A stretch of DNA of 64,000 nucleotides from Polaromonas sp. (GCA_030683705.1 JAUXPP010000158.1:1-64000); one strand, 5' to 3'. Shown: positions 25,413 through 33,911, numbered from the stretch's first letter. The notes: generated by a model not told the origin, from the sequence alone. Numbers and translations: made by a program.

Positions 25413-25464
25413 CCGTTCAGGCTGAGCCTGGCCAAGCCCCCTTCGACAGGCTCAGGGCGAACGG
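25413..25464. repeat. Imperfect inverted repeat (REP-like) between two genes
   Basis: CCGTTCAGGCTGAGCCTGG on the left pairs with CGACAGGCTCAGGGCGAACGG on the right. The right half is a sequence I have seen widely scattered in proteobacterial intergenic DNA. It lies 24 bases after a stop codon and may act as a transcript-end structure. Confidence 0.6.
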
Positions 25465-25493
25465 GTTGGGGAGCCTGCCGACATAATTGATCC

Positions 25494-25913
25494 ATGAACA
25501 AACAGATCACCCACACCATCCGCGTTGAATTCGGCGACTGCGACCCGGCGCGGATAGTCTGGTTCCCCAATTTTTTCCGCTGGATAGACGCGGCCTCGCG
25601 GAATTTTTTTGTGCAGTGCGGCGTGCCGTCCTGGCAGGAAACCGAAATCACCATGGGCGTGATCGGCACGCCGCTGGTGGACACCCACTCACGTTTCCTG
25701 CGCACCGCCACCTATGGCGACACGCTGGACATCCAGGTGACGATTCCGGAGTGGCGCGAGAAGAGTTTTGTGCAGCGTTACCGCATCATGCGCGGTGAGG
25801 AACTCATCATGGAATGTGATGAAGTCCGCATCTTCGGCGGCCGCCGGGCAGATAACCCGGAAGCCATACGCGCCCTGCCGATTCCGGCGGCAATTCGCGC
25901 GCTCTGCGAGTAG
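25494..25913 (+). CDS. Hotdog-fold acyl-CoA thioesterase (4-hydroxybenzoyl-CoA thioesterase family)
   Basis: 139 residues, the normal length for a single hotdog domain. RVEFGDCDPARIVWFPNFFRWID carries the conserved Asp that acts as catalytic residue in the Pseudomonas 4-hydroxybenzoyl-CoA thioesterase; THSRFLRTATYGDTLDIQVTI is the second typical strand pair. The predicted activity is hydrolysis of an aryl- or acyl-CoA in the cytoplasm. The neighbourhood (an oxidoreductase that could make aryl-acyl-CoA, and a Bug receptor) fits an aryl-CoA substrate, but specificity is not determined by what is visible. Confidence 0.9.
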   Translation: MNKQITHTIRVEFGDCDPARIVWFPNFFRWIDAASRNFFVQCGVPSWQETEITMGVIGTPLVDTHSRFLRTATYGDTLDIQVTIPEWREKSFVQRYRIMRGEELIMECDEVRIFGGRRADNPEAIRALPIPAAIRALCE

Positions 25914-26668
25914 AGGCCGGGGCCAGTCCTGTCCCCGAACCCCTGAGCTGTCATCCCGGACTGGATCCGGGATCCATGTTGGATGACTCATACAGCTTGG
26001 GCTTGCCAGCAAGCCGGGTCTCGCCCCGGCGGGCGACTCACTTTCTCTTGCTTCGCCAAGAGAAAGTAAGCAAAGAGAAGGCGACCCGATGGTCCGGGTC
26101 CCTCCGCTTCGCTGCGGGCAAACCTGCGGTGCTCGCCGAAAATGGGGTCGAGCTCGAACTCGCTGCGCTCAAACAATCGCTCGCCCTGATCCGTTTTCGG
26201 CTGCGCTCCTCGGCCCGGCCCGACGGGTGGAGGAAAGAATGCGGATTCGGGGAGGCGAGGACGCGCGAAGCGCGCCCTCGCCGGAGTCCGATTGCGAACC
26301 CGAATCTGAATCGGACCCCGATCCCGCCCCCAGCACCCTTCTGTATGCGCCGAGGAGCGGAGGTCCAGACGGACAAGGGCGAGCGATTGTCTGAGCCGAA
26401 GGCGAGTTCGAGCTCGACCCCGGCTGGAACGAGCACCGCAGGTTGCCCTCCGCAGCGTCAGCGAAGGAGGGTCGCAGACAGCAGGGTCGCCTTTCTTTTG
26501 CTTACTTTTCTTTGGCGAGACAAAGAAAAGTGAGTTGCCGCCGGGCAACCCCCGGCCAACAGGCGCACACCCACCACCAACCATCGAAGCAGTGAAAGGT
26601 GGATCCCGAATCAGGTCCGGGATGACGGGCATTTTCTGCCTCAGCCCTCACCCCGCTTGCGTAGCCAG
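25914..26668. other. 755-base repeat-filled intergenic region
   Basis: No gene is supported here; the open frames on both strands run through inverted-repeat DNA and are therefore mirror images of each other. The region holds the nested inverted-repeat structure at 25951-26625 and a family-B copy at its right edge. Confidence 0.75.
25951..26625. repeat. Nested inverted-repeat element (outer 26-bp ends, inner ~200-bp arms)
   Basis: Outer ends: TCATCCCGGACTGGATCCGG at 25951 is inverted as CAGGTCCGGGATGA ending at 26625. Inner arms: about 26021-26222 (GACTCACTTTCTCTTGCTTC, then AAGTAAGCAAAGAGAAGGCG) is the reverse complement, imperfectly, of about 26342-26557 (TGTATGCGCCGAGGAGCGG through GGGTCGCCTTTCTTTTGCTT to GAGTTGCCGCCGGGCAACC). 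The right arm is the same sequence as single copies at 62821-63046 and 63853-64000. Confidence 0.8.
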
Positions 26669-26689
26669 CTACAAAATCAATAGCGCCCG
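26628..26689 (-). repeat. Family-B repeat covering the end of the glycerate kinase gene
   Basis: On the minus strand: GCGCTATTGATTTTGTAGCT, GGCTACGCAAGCGGGG, then GCTGAGGCAGAAAATG. The head of the element supplies the last residues (LLIL) and the TAG stop of the glycerate kinase gene. Confidence 0.65.
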
Positions 26690-28015
26690 AAAGTCATTGA
26701 CATTGGTGTGCGTCGGCCCGGTGACGACCAGGTCACCGAGCGGCTCGAAGTAACCGTAGGCGTCGTTGCGGTCCAGGTAGCGGTCCACCTTCATGCCCTG
26801 GGCCACAGCACGCGCCAGCGTGTCGGGCGCCACAAAAGCGCCGGCATTGTCTTCCATGCCGTCGATGCCGTCGGTATCTGCCGCCAGCGCATACACACCC
26901 GGCTGGCCCTGCAAGGCCAGCGCCAGGCCCAGGCAGAATTCGCCGGCGCGGCCGCCCCGGCCTTTGGCGTCACCGGGCTGGCGCGGCCGGACGGTCACCG
27001 TGGTTTCACCGCCACTCAGGATCACGCAGGGCTTGCTGAAGGGCTGGCCTTTGAGCGCCACGGCACGCGCGGAATCAGAAGATCGCGCGACGGTGCGCGC
27101 GATGGCCGCATGCACCTTGCCGACCTCGCGCGATTCGCCCTCCATCTCGTCGCTGAGGATGTACGCAGACATCCCCGCCGCACGCGCCGCTGCTGCTGCT
27201 GCTTCCAGCGACTGCTGCGGCGTGGCGATCATGTGGACTGCATGGCCCGCAAAAGCGGGGTCGCCCGGCTTGGGTGTTTCCAGCGCGCCGCTTTCGAGCT
27301 GCGCGCGCAGTGCTGGCGGTACATCGATGTTGTAACGCTTGAGGATGGCCAGCGCATCTGCACAGGTCGTGTCATCGGGCACGGTCGGTCCGCTGGCGAT
27401 CACCGACGGATCGTCGCCCGGCACGTCGCTGATGGTCAGCGTCACCACGGTCGCGGGTGCGCAGGCCGCGGCGAGACGCCCGCCCTTGATGCGCGACAGG
27501 TGTTTGCGCACGCAATTCATTTCGCCAATGTTGGCGCCGCTGTTGAGCAGCGCCTTGTTGATGCCCTGTTTGTCTTCCAGGCTCAGACCCTCGGCCGGCA
27601 GCGTGAGCAGCGCGGAACCGCCACCCGAGATCAGGCACAACACCAGGTCGTCTTTCGTGAGGCCCTGCACCATCTGCAGGATGCGCTCGGCGGCCTGCAG
27701 GCCGGCGGCGTCGGGCACCGGGTGCGCGGCTTCGACAATTTCAATGCGCTCCGGCAGTCCCTCGGGGCGCGGCGGGATGTGGTGGTAACGCGTCACCACC
27801 AGGCCTTCGAGTGGCGCATCAGCCGGCCACAAGGCCTCGACGGCCTGCGCCATCGAGCCGCCAGCCTTGCCGGCGCCGATCACGATGGTCCGACCCCTGG
27901 GCGGTGGCGGCAAAAATGCTGCGGTGGTGTGCAGCGGCAAGGCGCGCTGCACGGCGGCCTGGTACAGATGGTCGAGAAAGGCGCGGGGCTCGCTGGCGGG
28001 GTTCGGTGCGGTCAT
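26669..28015 (-). CDS. ttuD: Glycerate kinase / TtuD-type (MOFRL) protein
   Basis: 448 residues. Matches the GckA/TtuD family: IVIGAGKAGGSMAQAVEALW, the nucleotide/substrate loop LISGGGSALLTLP, NCVRKHLSRIKGGRLAAA, ISDVPGDDPSVIASGPTVPD, and the C-terminal MOFRL domain (ILSGGETTVTVR...GRAGEFCLGLAL, LAADTDGIDGMEDNAGAFV). Members phosphorylate D-glycerate to 2-phosphoglycerate; older annotations call it hydroxypyruvate reductase. It is the meeting point of tartrate breakdown (ttuC beside it) and glyoxylate breakdown (gcl-hyi-glxR at 56-59 kb). The start at 28015 gives the family N-terminus. Its 3' end lies in a family-B repeat. Confidence 0.92.
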   Translation of the reverse strand: MTAPNPASEPRAFLDHLYQAAVQRALPLHTTAAFLPPPPRGRTIVIGAGKAGGSMAQAVEALWPADAPLEGLVVTRYHHIPPRPEGLPERIEIVEAAHPVPDAAGLQAAERILQMVQGLTKDDLVLCLISGGGSALLTLPAEGLSLEDKQGINKALLNSGANIGEMNCVRKHLSRIKGGRLAAACAPATVVTLTISDVPGDDPSVIASGPTVPDDTTCADALAILKRYNIDVPPALRAQLESGALETPKPGDPAFAGHAVHMIATPQQSLEAAAAAARAAGMSAYILSDEMEGESREVGKVHAAIARTVARSSDSARAVALKGQPFSKPCVILSGGETTVTVRPRQPGDAKGRGGRAGEFCLGLALALQGQPGVYALAADTDGIDGMEDNAGAFVAPDTLARAVAQGMKVDRYLDRNDAYGYFEPLGDLVVTGPTHTNVNDFRALLIL

Positions 28016-28100
28016 TCGGTGTCTCCAGCCCCCATTGTGCCGCCGTAACCCGCTGGTAACTCCGCCGTTCACACGCCGCGGCTGCGGCGTGGGCAGGCCG

Positions 28101-29048
28101 TTATTTCTTCCCGAGACCGAGTCGCTGCGCACCTTCGGTGTAGAGCCGGGTCTTTTCCTTCATGAAGGCGTCCATCTGGTCCGGTCCCACATTGACCAGC
28201 TCGAAGCCGCTTTTGGCCGCGAGTTCCTTCATCTCGGGCTCGTTGTTGAGCGCGGCCCACATGTCGGCAATTTTCTTGCGCGCTTCCGGCGGTGTCGATT
28301 TGGGCACACCGATGCCGCGGTAGGCGCCGTCGACCCAGTCCACGCCGAGCTCCTTGAAGGTCGGCACATCGGGCAGCAGCGGATGGCGTTTGTCCATGGC
28401 CACCGCCAGCGCGCGCGTCTTGCCCTTGTTGTTGATGGCAAAGGCGGTGTAGGTCACCGCGCCGTCGATCTGGCTGCCGACCACGGCCAGCGCCATGTCG
28501 CCGGTGCCTTTGTAAGGCACATAGGTGCTCTTGATGCCGAAGGCCGCGTTCAGGCGCTCATGCGAAGCATGGTTGGCCGAGTTCAGGCCGGAGCCGCCCA
28601 GGCTCATCTTGCCGGGATCCTTTTTGGCCGCGGCAATGAAGTCGGCAAAGGTCTTGTGGGGACTGTTTTCGGGCACCACCAAAGCATCCGGCGTGAAGTG
28701 GAACCAGAACACCGGCGTCACGTCGGCGGTTTTGTACTGGACCACGCCCTCGATCGGCTGGAACACGATGTGCGGCAGGTTGACACCGACGATGTTCAAG
28801 CCATCAGGCGGGAGCTGGTTCATCTGCGACCACATCAGCGCGCCGCCGGCGCCGGCCTTGTACTGGATGATGGTGTCGACAGACGGGCATTTCTTCTTGA
28901 GCACCACCTGCTGGTGGCGCGCCGACAGGTCGGACTCGCCGCCCGGCGGGAAGGCCTGCCAGTACAACACGTTCTTGTCGGGACAAGCCTGGGCCAGCGC
29001 CACGGGCGCCAGCAGGGCGAGGCTCAATGCGGAAATCAGCTTCTTCAT
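28101..29048 (-). CDS. Bug-family periplasmic solute-binding protein of the tartrate cluster
   Basis: 315 residues. MKKLISALSLALLAPVALAQA is a Sec signal. It is a divergent Bug protein: CPDKNVLYWQAFPPGGESDLSARHQQ, YKAGAGGALMWSQMN, GGSGLNSANHASHERLNAAFG, YVPYKGTGDMALAVVGSQIDGAVTY, LLPDVPTFKELGVDW. A Cys near the mature N-terminus and another in KKKCPS could form a disulfide. Located between ttuC and ttuD on the same strand (52 and 85 bases apart), so the ligand is probably tartrate or a related hydroxy-acid; this rests on context only. No TctAB membrane genes are present. Confidence 0.9.
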   Translation of the reverse strand: MKKLISALSLALLAPVALAQACPDKNVLYWQAFPPGGESDLSARHQQVVLKKKCPSVDTIIQYKAGAGGALMWSQMNQLPPDGLNIVGVNLPHIVFQPIEGVVQYKTADVTPVFWFHFTPDALVVPENSPHKTFADFIAAAKKDPGKMSLGGSGLNSANHASHERLNAAFGIKSTYVPYKGTGDMALAVVGSQIDGAVTYTAFAINNKGKTRALAVAMDKRHPLLPDVPTFKELGVDWVDGAYRGIGVPKSTPPEARKKIADMWAALNNEPEMKELAAKSGFELVNVGPDQMDAFMKEKTRLYTEGAQRLGLGKK

Positions 29049-29100
29049 GGTTTTGTCTCCTTCGGTTTTGGTGGCTTCTCATCAACTCGGTAGGCATGCC

Positions 29101-30195
29101 TCAGGCGGCGCGGCGCTGCACCTCCCCATCGCCGGACAGGCGCTCGCAAACGGCCCGGGTGACCTGATCCATCGTGGCGCTGCCACCCAGGTCGCGGGTG
29201 TGCAGCGATGTATCGGCGGTGATCTGCTCGATCACCTGCATCAGGCGTCGCGCCGCAGCGTCTTCACCCAGGTGTTCCAGCAGCATCACGCAGGACCAGA
29301 AGGTGCCGACCGGGTTCGCCAGGCCCTGCCCCATGATGTCGAAGGCCGAGCCGTGGATGGGCTCGAACATCGACGGGTAGCGCCGCTCGGGATCGATGTT
29401 GCCGGTGGGCGCAATGCCCAGGCTGCCGGCCAGCGCAGCCGCCAGGTCGCTCAGCACATCGGCATGCAGATTCGTGGCGACCAGGGTGTCCAGCGAGGCC
29501 GGGCGGTTCACCATGCGTGCGGTACAGGCATCGACCAGTTCCTTGTCCCAGCTGACGTCCGGAAACTCCTTGCTGATTTGCAGCGCGATCTCGTCCCACA
29601 TCACCATGCCGTGGCGCTGGGCGTTGGACTTGGTCACCACGGTGAGCAGCTTGCGCGGGCGCGACTGCGCCAGACGGAAGGCAAAACGCATGATGCGCTC
29701 GACCCCGGCGCGCGTCAGGATGGACATGTCGGTGGCCACCTCGATCGGATGCCCCTGGTGCACGCGGCCGCCGACACCGGCGTATTCGCCTTCGGAGTTT
29801 TCACGCACGATGACCCAGTCCAGGTCTTTGGCCGTGCAGCGCTTGAGCGGCGCGTCGATGCCGGGCAGGATGCGGGTCGGCCGCACATTGGCGTACTGGT
29901 CGAAGCCCTGGCAGATCTTCAGGCGCAGGCCCCAGAGCGTGATGTGGTCGGGAATGTGCGGGTCGCCCGCCGAGCCGAACAGGATGGCGTCCATGCCGCG
30001 CAGCGCATCCAGCCCGTCGTCGGGCATCATCACGCCGTGTTCGCGGAACCAGTCGCCGCCCCAGCCGAAAGACCTGAAGTCGAAACTGAAATTTTTCTGC
30101 GCGGCAGCCAGGGTCTGCAGCACCTGCTGGCCGGCCGGAATCACTTCCTTGCCGATGCCGTCGCCGGGGATGCAGGCGATCTTGTAGGTTCTCAC
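29101..30195 (-). CDS. ttuC: Tartrate dehydrogenase/decarboxylase, D-malate dehydrogenase family
   Basis: 364 residues, of the isocitrate/isopropylmalate dehydrogenase superfamily. MRTYKIACIPGDGIGKEV opens the protein; WGLRLKICQGFDQYANVRPTR carries the substrate Arg residues, VIVRENSEGEYAGVGGR is diagnostic of the tartrate/D-malate branch, and TKSNAQRHGMVMWDE holds the catalytic Lys. NLHADVLSDLAA gives metal-binding Asp residues, and FEPIHGSAFDIMGQGLANP is the NAD-binding segment. Reactions known for the family: oxidation of tartrate to oxaloglycolate, decarboxylation to D-glycerate, oxidation of D-malate. It is divergent from a LysR gene across a palindrome-bearing intergenic region. Confidence 0.95.
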   Translation of the reverse strand: MRTYKIACIPGDGIGKEVIPAGQQVLQTLAAAQKNFSFDFRSFGWGGDWFREHGVMMPDDGLDALRGMDAILFGSAGDPHIPDHITLWGLRLKICQGFDQYANVRPTRILPGIDAPLKRCTAKDLDWVIVRENSEGEYAGVGGRVHQGHPIEVATDMSILTRAGVERIMRFAFRLAQSRPRKLLTVVTKSNAQRHGMVMWDEIALQISKEFPDVSWDKELVDACTARMVNRPASLDTLVATNLHADVLSDLAAALAGSLGIAPTGNIDPERRYPSMFEPIHGSAFDIMGQGLANPVGTFWSCVMLLEHLGEDAAARRLMQVIEQITADTSLHTRDLGGSATMDQVTRAVCERLSGDGEVQRRAA

Positions 30196-30263
30196 GGGTT
30201 TTCCTTTATCAATGTCATGCCCTTGACTTTACGGAGGGCCATGTTCAAAAACGGTGCTTGAAG

Positions 30264-30294
30264 TTATCCTATTGTTTACTTTGAGTTAAGGATA
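30264..30294. promoter_or_regulatory. LysR-type operator between ttuC and its regulator
   Basis: TTATCCT at 30264-30270 and its inverted copy AAGGATA at 30288-30294 flank an AT-rich centre (ATTGTTTACTTTGAGTT). Placed 69 bases from the ttuC start and immediately upstream of the LysR gene start at 30301, as expected for an autoregulated divergent LysR pair. Confidence 0.5.
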
Positions 30295-30300
30295 GCGACC

Positions 30301-31236
30301 ATGTCCACCCCTGCCTCCGCCCCTTCCGAAATGGCTTTTTTCAGCCTGCTGGCGCGTTGTGGCAGTTTTTCGGCGACGGCCCGCGAACTCGATGTCACCA
30401 CGCCGGCCGTCAGCAAACGCCTGGCGCAGATGGAAGCCCGGCTGGGCGCGCAACTGCTCAACCGCACCACGCGGCGGGTCAGCCTGACACCCGAGGGCGA
30501 GCTCTACCTGACCCACGCCCGGCGCATCCTGGCCGATATCGAGGACATGGAGCAGCGGGTGGCCAGCGCGGTGGCCGCGCCCAAGGGCCTGCTGCGCGTG
30601 AATGCCACGCTGGGTTTTGGCCGCACCCACATCGCGCCGCTGATCTCGGGTTTTGCCAAGCTCCATCCCGAGGTGCAGATCCAGTTACAGCTCACCGTGA
30701 ACCCGCCACCGGCCGACGACGACGCCTTTGACGTGTGTGTGCGTTTCGGCGAGCCACCCGATGCGCGCGTGATCGCCCGCAGGCTGGCGCCGAATCGCCG
30801 CCTGCTGTGCGCCTCGCCGGCTTACATCGCCAAACGCGGCGCGCCCACGGTGCCGCAGGACCTGGCGCGGCACAGCTGTATCGGCATCCGCCAGGGCGGT
30901 GAGGCCTACGGCATCTGGCGCCTGAGCGCGGGCAAACGCGTGGAAACCGTCAAGGTGCGCGGCAACCTGAGCACCAGCGATGGCGAGATTGCGGTCAACT
31001 GGGCGCTGGCCGGCCACGGCATCGTGATGCGGGCCGAGTGGGATGTGGCGCGTTACCTGCGCAGCGGACGCCTGCGCCAGGTGCTGGAGAACTACCAGTC
31101 GCCGCCCGCTGACATCCATGCGGTCTGGCCGCAGCGGCACCAGATGTCAACCCGAGTCAGGGCCTTCGTGGACTACCTGGCCGGTCACTTCGAAAAAACC
31201 TCGACGCGTTCGGCCGGCCTGGTGAGCAGCTGGTGA
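30301..31236 (+). CDS. LysR-family regulator of the tartrate cluster (TtuA-like position)
   Basis: 311 residues. The HTH segment (FFSLLARCGSFSATARELDVTTPAVSKRLAQME) is followed by NRTTRRVSLTPEGELYL and a CrgA/DmlR-type effector domain (LRVNATLGFGRTHIAPLISGF...ALAGHGIVMRAEWDVARYL). The DmlR branch activates D-malate/tartrate dehydrogenase genes, which agrees with ttuC being the divergent neighbour 105 bases away. The ATG follows AAGGATAG, which doubles as the right half of the palindrome, so binding there could block translation or polymerase clearance of this gene. Binding has not been shown. Confidence 0.9.
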   Translation: MSTPASAPSEMAFFSLLARCGSFSATARELDVTTPAVSKRLAQMEARLGAQLLNRTTRRVSLTPEGELYLTHARRILADIEDMEQRVASAVAAPKGLLRVNATLGFGRTHIAPLISGFAKLHPEVQIQLQLTVNPPPADDDAFDVCVRFGEPPDARVIARRLAPNRRLLCASPAYIAKRGAPTVPQDLARHSCIGIRQGGEAYGIWRLSAGKRVETVKVRGNLSTSDGEIAVNWALAGHGIVMRAEWDVARYLRSGRLRQVLENYQSPPADIHAVWPQRHQMSTRVRAFVDYLAGHFEKTSTRSAGLVSSW

Positions 31237-31257
31237 AGCGCAGCCCAGACCCCCCGT

Positions 31258-32388
31258 TTACTGCCGGATGCGGCCGGTGGCAGTCACGATGCTGAGTTCG
31301 ACAAAACGCGAACCGGAACGCATGCCGGGTTTGAAGCCGACCTTGTAGCCGCCCAGATCGACATCGACCGTGTCGAGTGCGTTGGCAAACCCCTCGCGCG
31401 AGATCTTCGGGCCCATGCGTCGCGCGGCTTCCACGATCACCGAGCCGGCGATGTAACCTTCCATCATCGCGTAACTCACCGGCACCTCCAGGTTCGGGGT
31501 GGCGGCGGCGATGTCGCTGAACTCCTTGGACAGGCGCCCGGAAATCTTGTAGGGGTTGGGCGTGACCTGCGTGATCGCCAGGCCCTTGAGCTGATCCTCA
31601 CCGAGACGCTGGGAAATCTGCTCGATGTCCGCGCCGGAATGCGCAAACAGCTGCGCCGTGCCGCCGTCCAGCCGGTACTTCTCGATAAAGGCCCCGGCGG
31701 CAGCTCCGCTGGCCACCACGATGATGGCCTGCGGTGCGGCACTGATGAAGGTGTCCACCACCGCATTCGGGACCCGGTTGGTGCCCTGCACATAAGTGGC
31801 CTTGGCGGTGAGTTTGGCGCCGCGCGCTTTCATCACGTCTTCCATGGCCGCGAGCAGGGTGGCGGCGCCGGCGCCATCGGGGTAGAACAGGCCGAGGCGG
31901 GTCACCCCCACCGTGACCAGGTGTTCGGTGATCTTGTTGATCTCGTCACGCAAGTTGGCGCGCACGCTGTAGACCAGCGGCGCTTCAGCGCGGATTTCAT
32001 TGACGCGGTAGCCGACCAGCGCGATGTTTTCGGTCTCCAGCAGTTTCGAGGCGATCAGGTCGCCCACGACGCGGTCGCCAAAGTAGCCCGCCAGCACCAG
32101 GGGACGGCTCTCGCTGAGTAGCGCCTTGGTCGCAGCCATGTTGTCGGCCGGCCTGCCGCCGTCGTCCTTGCGCACCAGGCTGAAGGTATGGCCGTTGACA
32201 CCGCCGGCCTTGTTGGCCTTGGTCAGGGCCAGCTGGATGCCCGTGGAGTAGGCGCGGGCCTGGGTGCCTTCCAGCCCCGAGAGCGGGGCCACCTGGCCGA
32301 CAACAATCTGGGCCGCCCCGGCCGCCAGCGAGGTGGCGGCGAGACCGGCGATCGCGAGCGTGCGAAGCAGCAAATGGATGGGCATCAT
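31258..32388 (-). CDS. Branched-chain-amino-acid-type ABC substrate-binding protein
   Basis: 376 residues, Peripla_BP_6 (LivK/UrtA-like) fold. A signal peptide (LLLRTLAIAGLAATSLAAGAAQ) precedes IVVGQVAPLSGLEGTQARAYSTGIQLAL, VNGHTFSLVRKDDGGRPADNMAATKALL and YSVRANLRDEINKITEHLV. No Cys, so a soluble periplasmic protein. No LivHMGF permease or ATPase genes are adjacent; it stands alone between the tartrate LysR gene (convergent, 21 bases) and puuD. It could serve as a stand-alone sensor/scavenger or work with permeases elsewhere. Two ATGs occur in tandem at the start. A perfect 24-bp palindrome lies 140 bases upstream. Confidence 0.88.
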   Translation of the reverse strand: MMPIHLLLRTLAIAGLAATSLAAGAAQIVVGQVAPLSGLEGTQARAYSTGIQLALTKANKAGGVNGHTFSLVRKDDGGRPADNMAATKALLSESRPLVLAGYFGDRVVGDLIASKLLETENIALVGYRVNEIRAEAPLVYSVRANLRDEINKITEHLVTVGVTRLGLFYPDGAGAATLLAAMEDVMKARGAKLTAKATYVQGTNRVPNAVVDTFISAAPQAIIVVASGAAAGAFIEKYRLDGGTAQLFAHSGADIEQISQRLGEDQLKGLAITQVTPNPYKISGRLSKEFSDIAAATPNLEVPVSYAMMEGYIAGSVIVEAARRMGPKISREGFANALDTVDVDLGGYKVGFKPGMRSGSRFVELSIVTATGRIRQ

Positions 32389-32527
32389 GTCTTGTCTCCT
32401 CGGGTTTCAACGACGGCGGCATTTCGGCGAATGCCTGGACTGCCTGCCGCAAACGGCCTGCAATGCGATGACATTGAAGCACGCGCAAGGGGCTGCGTCG
32501 ATACGCGAAATTACGCAGAACTTACAA

Positions 32528-32551
32528 CTTCAGTTGGCATGCCAACTGAAG
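32528..32551. promoter_or_regulatory. Perfect 24-bp palindrome, putative operator
   Basis: A perfect inverted repeat whose centre is TTGGCATGCCAA, with TTCAG/CTGAA flanks; no loop and no T-run follow it, so it is more like a dimeric-regulator operator than a terminator. It lies 14 bases after the puuD stop and 140 bases before the start of the ABC binding-protein gene. Confidence 0.5.
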
Positions 32552-32565
32552 CCGTCACGGTCTGC

Positions 32566-33807
32566 TCAGGGGGTTTTCGCGCCGCTTTCGAACCACTGCC
32601 GGACCAGGGCGCGTTCGGCGTCCAGCATGCCGGTGGCGTTGTTCATGGGCATGAGCTTGCTCACCACCACCTGCTGGTAGACCGCCTGCGCGTGCCGGCT
32701 GAGCAGGGCCGGCGAGTCCAGCCGGATGTTTTTCATCTGCAGTTGCTCGCCGTGGCACTGGTAACAGCGTTGTGCCATCACCTTCTGCAGTTGTTCATAG
32801 TCATTTTGGCCTGCAGCGCCCGCCGGACCTGCGTGAACAGCTCCTGAATTCATAGCAATCGGTGCCGCGGCAGGCGCAGGCGGCGGCTTCATCCAGACGA
32901 TGGCGCCGGCGATCAGCAGCACACCCACCAGCGCATACGGCAGGGGGTTGCGGTTGCGGCCCAGCTTGTAACCGTGGCGCATCACGAAAAACTGGCGGAT
33001 CAGCGCGCCGGCCAGCATCATGAGGATCAGCACCAGCCAGTTCTGCGGGTGGCTCCAGGTGAAGCTGTAGTGGTTGCTGAGCATGGCAAACAGCACCGGC
33101 AGCGTGAAGTAGGTGTTGTGCACGCTGCGCTGCTTGCCGCGCTGGCCGTGCACCGGGTCCACCGGCTCGCCGGCCTTGATGCTGGCAATCACCTTGCGCT
33201 GGCCGGGAATGATCCAGAAGAAGACGTTGGCACTCATGGCGGTGGCGATCATGGCGCCCACCAGCAGGAAAGCGGCGCGCCCGGCAAACCAGTGGCAGGC
33301 CAGCCAGGACGCCACGCAGACCAGACCCAGCACCAGCGCGCCGACGATGGCATCGCCGTTTTTGCGTTTGCCGAAGACCTGGCAGATGCCGTCGTACAAC
33401 ATCCAGAACACCACAAAAAACGACAGCGCGACACCGATGGCCGCACCCGGTGACCAGTCCATCAGCGATTTGTCGACCAGGTAGGTGCCGGCATTCCACA
33501 GGTAGGAGACGGTGAACAGCGCAAAACCCGTGAGCCAGGTGCTGTAGCTTTCCCAATAGAACCAGTGCAGATGGCCCGGCAGCTGGGGCGGCTTCACCGC
33601 AAATTTGACGGGGTGGTAAAAACCGCCGCCGTGTACGGCCCAGAGCTCGCCGCTGACGCCCTGCTTCTTCAAGTCTTCATCGACCGGCGGCGTCAGGCTG
33701 GAATCGAGAAAAACAAAATAGAAGGAGGAGCCGACCCAGGCGATCGCAGTGATGACATGGACCCAGCGCAGCAGCAGGTTGGCCCAGTCCAGGTAGTAAC
33801 TTTCCAT
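32566..33807 (-). CDS. puuD: Urate hydroxylase PuuD (membrane protein with cytochrome c domain)
   Basis: 413 residues. Eight or so hydrophobic segments form the PuuD membrane domain (LDWANLLLRWVHVITAIAWVG, WFYWESYSTWLTGFALFTV, VFFWIIPGQRKVIASIKAGE, NTYFTLPVLFAMLSNHYSFTW, PYALVGVLLIAGAIVWM), followed by a periplasmic-type cytochrome c domain with CYQCH near residue 347. The family converts urate to 5-hydroxyisourate and passes electrons to the respiratory chain, replacing soluble uricase. The linker between the last helix and the heme domain (residues ~316-338) is a family-B repeat. The start at 33807 gives MESYYLDWANLLLRW. A TGTATACA operator lies 90 bases upstream. Confidence 0.95.
   Translation of the reverse strand: MESYYLDWANLLLRWVHVITAIAWVGSSFYFVFLDSSLTPPVDEDLKKQGVSGELWAVHGGGFYHPVKFAVKPPQLPGHLHWFYWESYSTWLTGFALFTVSYLWNAGTYLVDKSLMDWSPGAAIGVALSFFVVFWMLYDGICQVFGKRKNGDAIVGALVLGLVCVASWLACHWFAGRAAFLLVGAMIATAMSANVFFWIIPGQRKVIASIKAGEPVDPVHGQRGKQRSVHNTYFTLPVLFAMLSNHYSFTWSHPQNWLVLILMMLAGALIRQFFVMRHGYKLGRNRNPLPYALVGVLLIAGAIVWMKPPPAPAAAPIAMNSGAVHAGPAGAAGQNDYEQLQKVMAQRCYQCHGEQLQMKNIRLDSPALLSRHAQAVYQQVVVSKLMPMNNATGMLDAERALVRQWFESGAKTP
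32794..32859 (-). repeat. Family-B repeat inside puuD
   Basis: On the minus strand: GATTGCTATGAATTCAGGAG, CTGTTCACGCAGG, then GCAGGCCAAAATGACTATGA. Encodes AIAMNSGAVHAGPAGAAGQND between the membrane and cytochrome domains. The reading frame of the element differs from that used in xdhA and the iorB-like gene. Confidence 0.75.
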
Positions 33808-33896
33808 AACCCAGCTTTCAAACCTGCTCACCACTGCGGGCGCTCTGAGCAGAAATCCGGCCGCGAACACATGGCTCCGCTGCGACCTGTCGACGA

Positions 33897-33911
33897 AAGT
33901 GTATACAACTT
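33897..33911. promoter_or_regulatory. Putative GntR operator upstream of puuD
   Basis: AAGTGTATACAACTT shares the 11-mer AAGTGTATACA with the perfect palindrome between uraH and the GntR gene (50037-50050). Lies in the gap between the xdhC stop and the puuD start. Confidence 0.65.

Noticed and set aside
26089-26533. Overlapping open frames of 70-210 codons on both strands around 26.0-26.6 kb
   Set aside because: They lie within inverted-repeat DNA, mirror each other, have no recognisable domain or ribosome site, and recur as the same low-complexity peptides at 62.7-63.1 kb.
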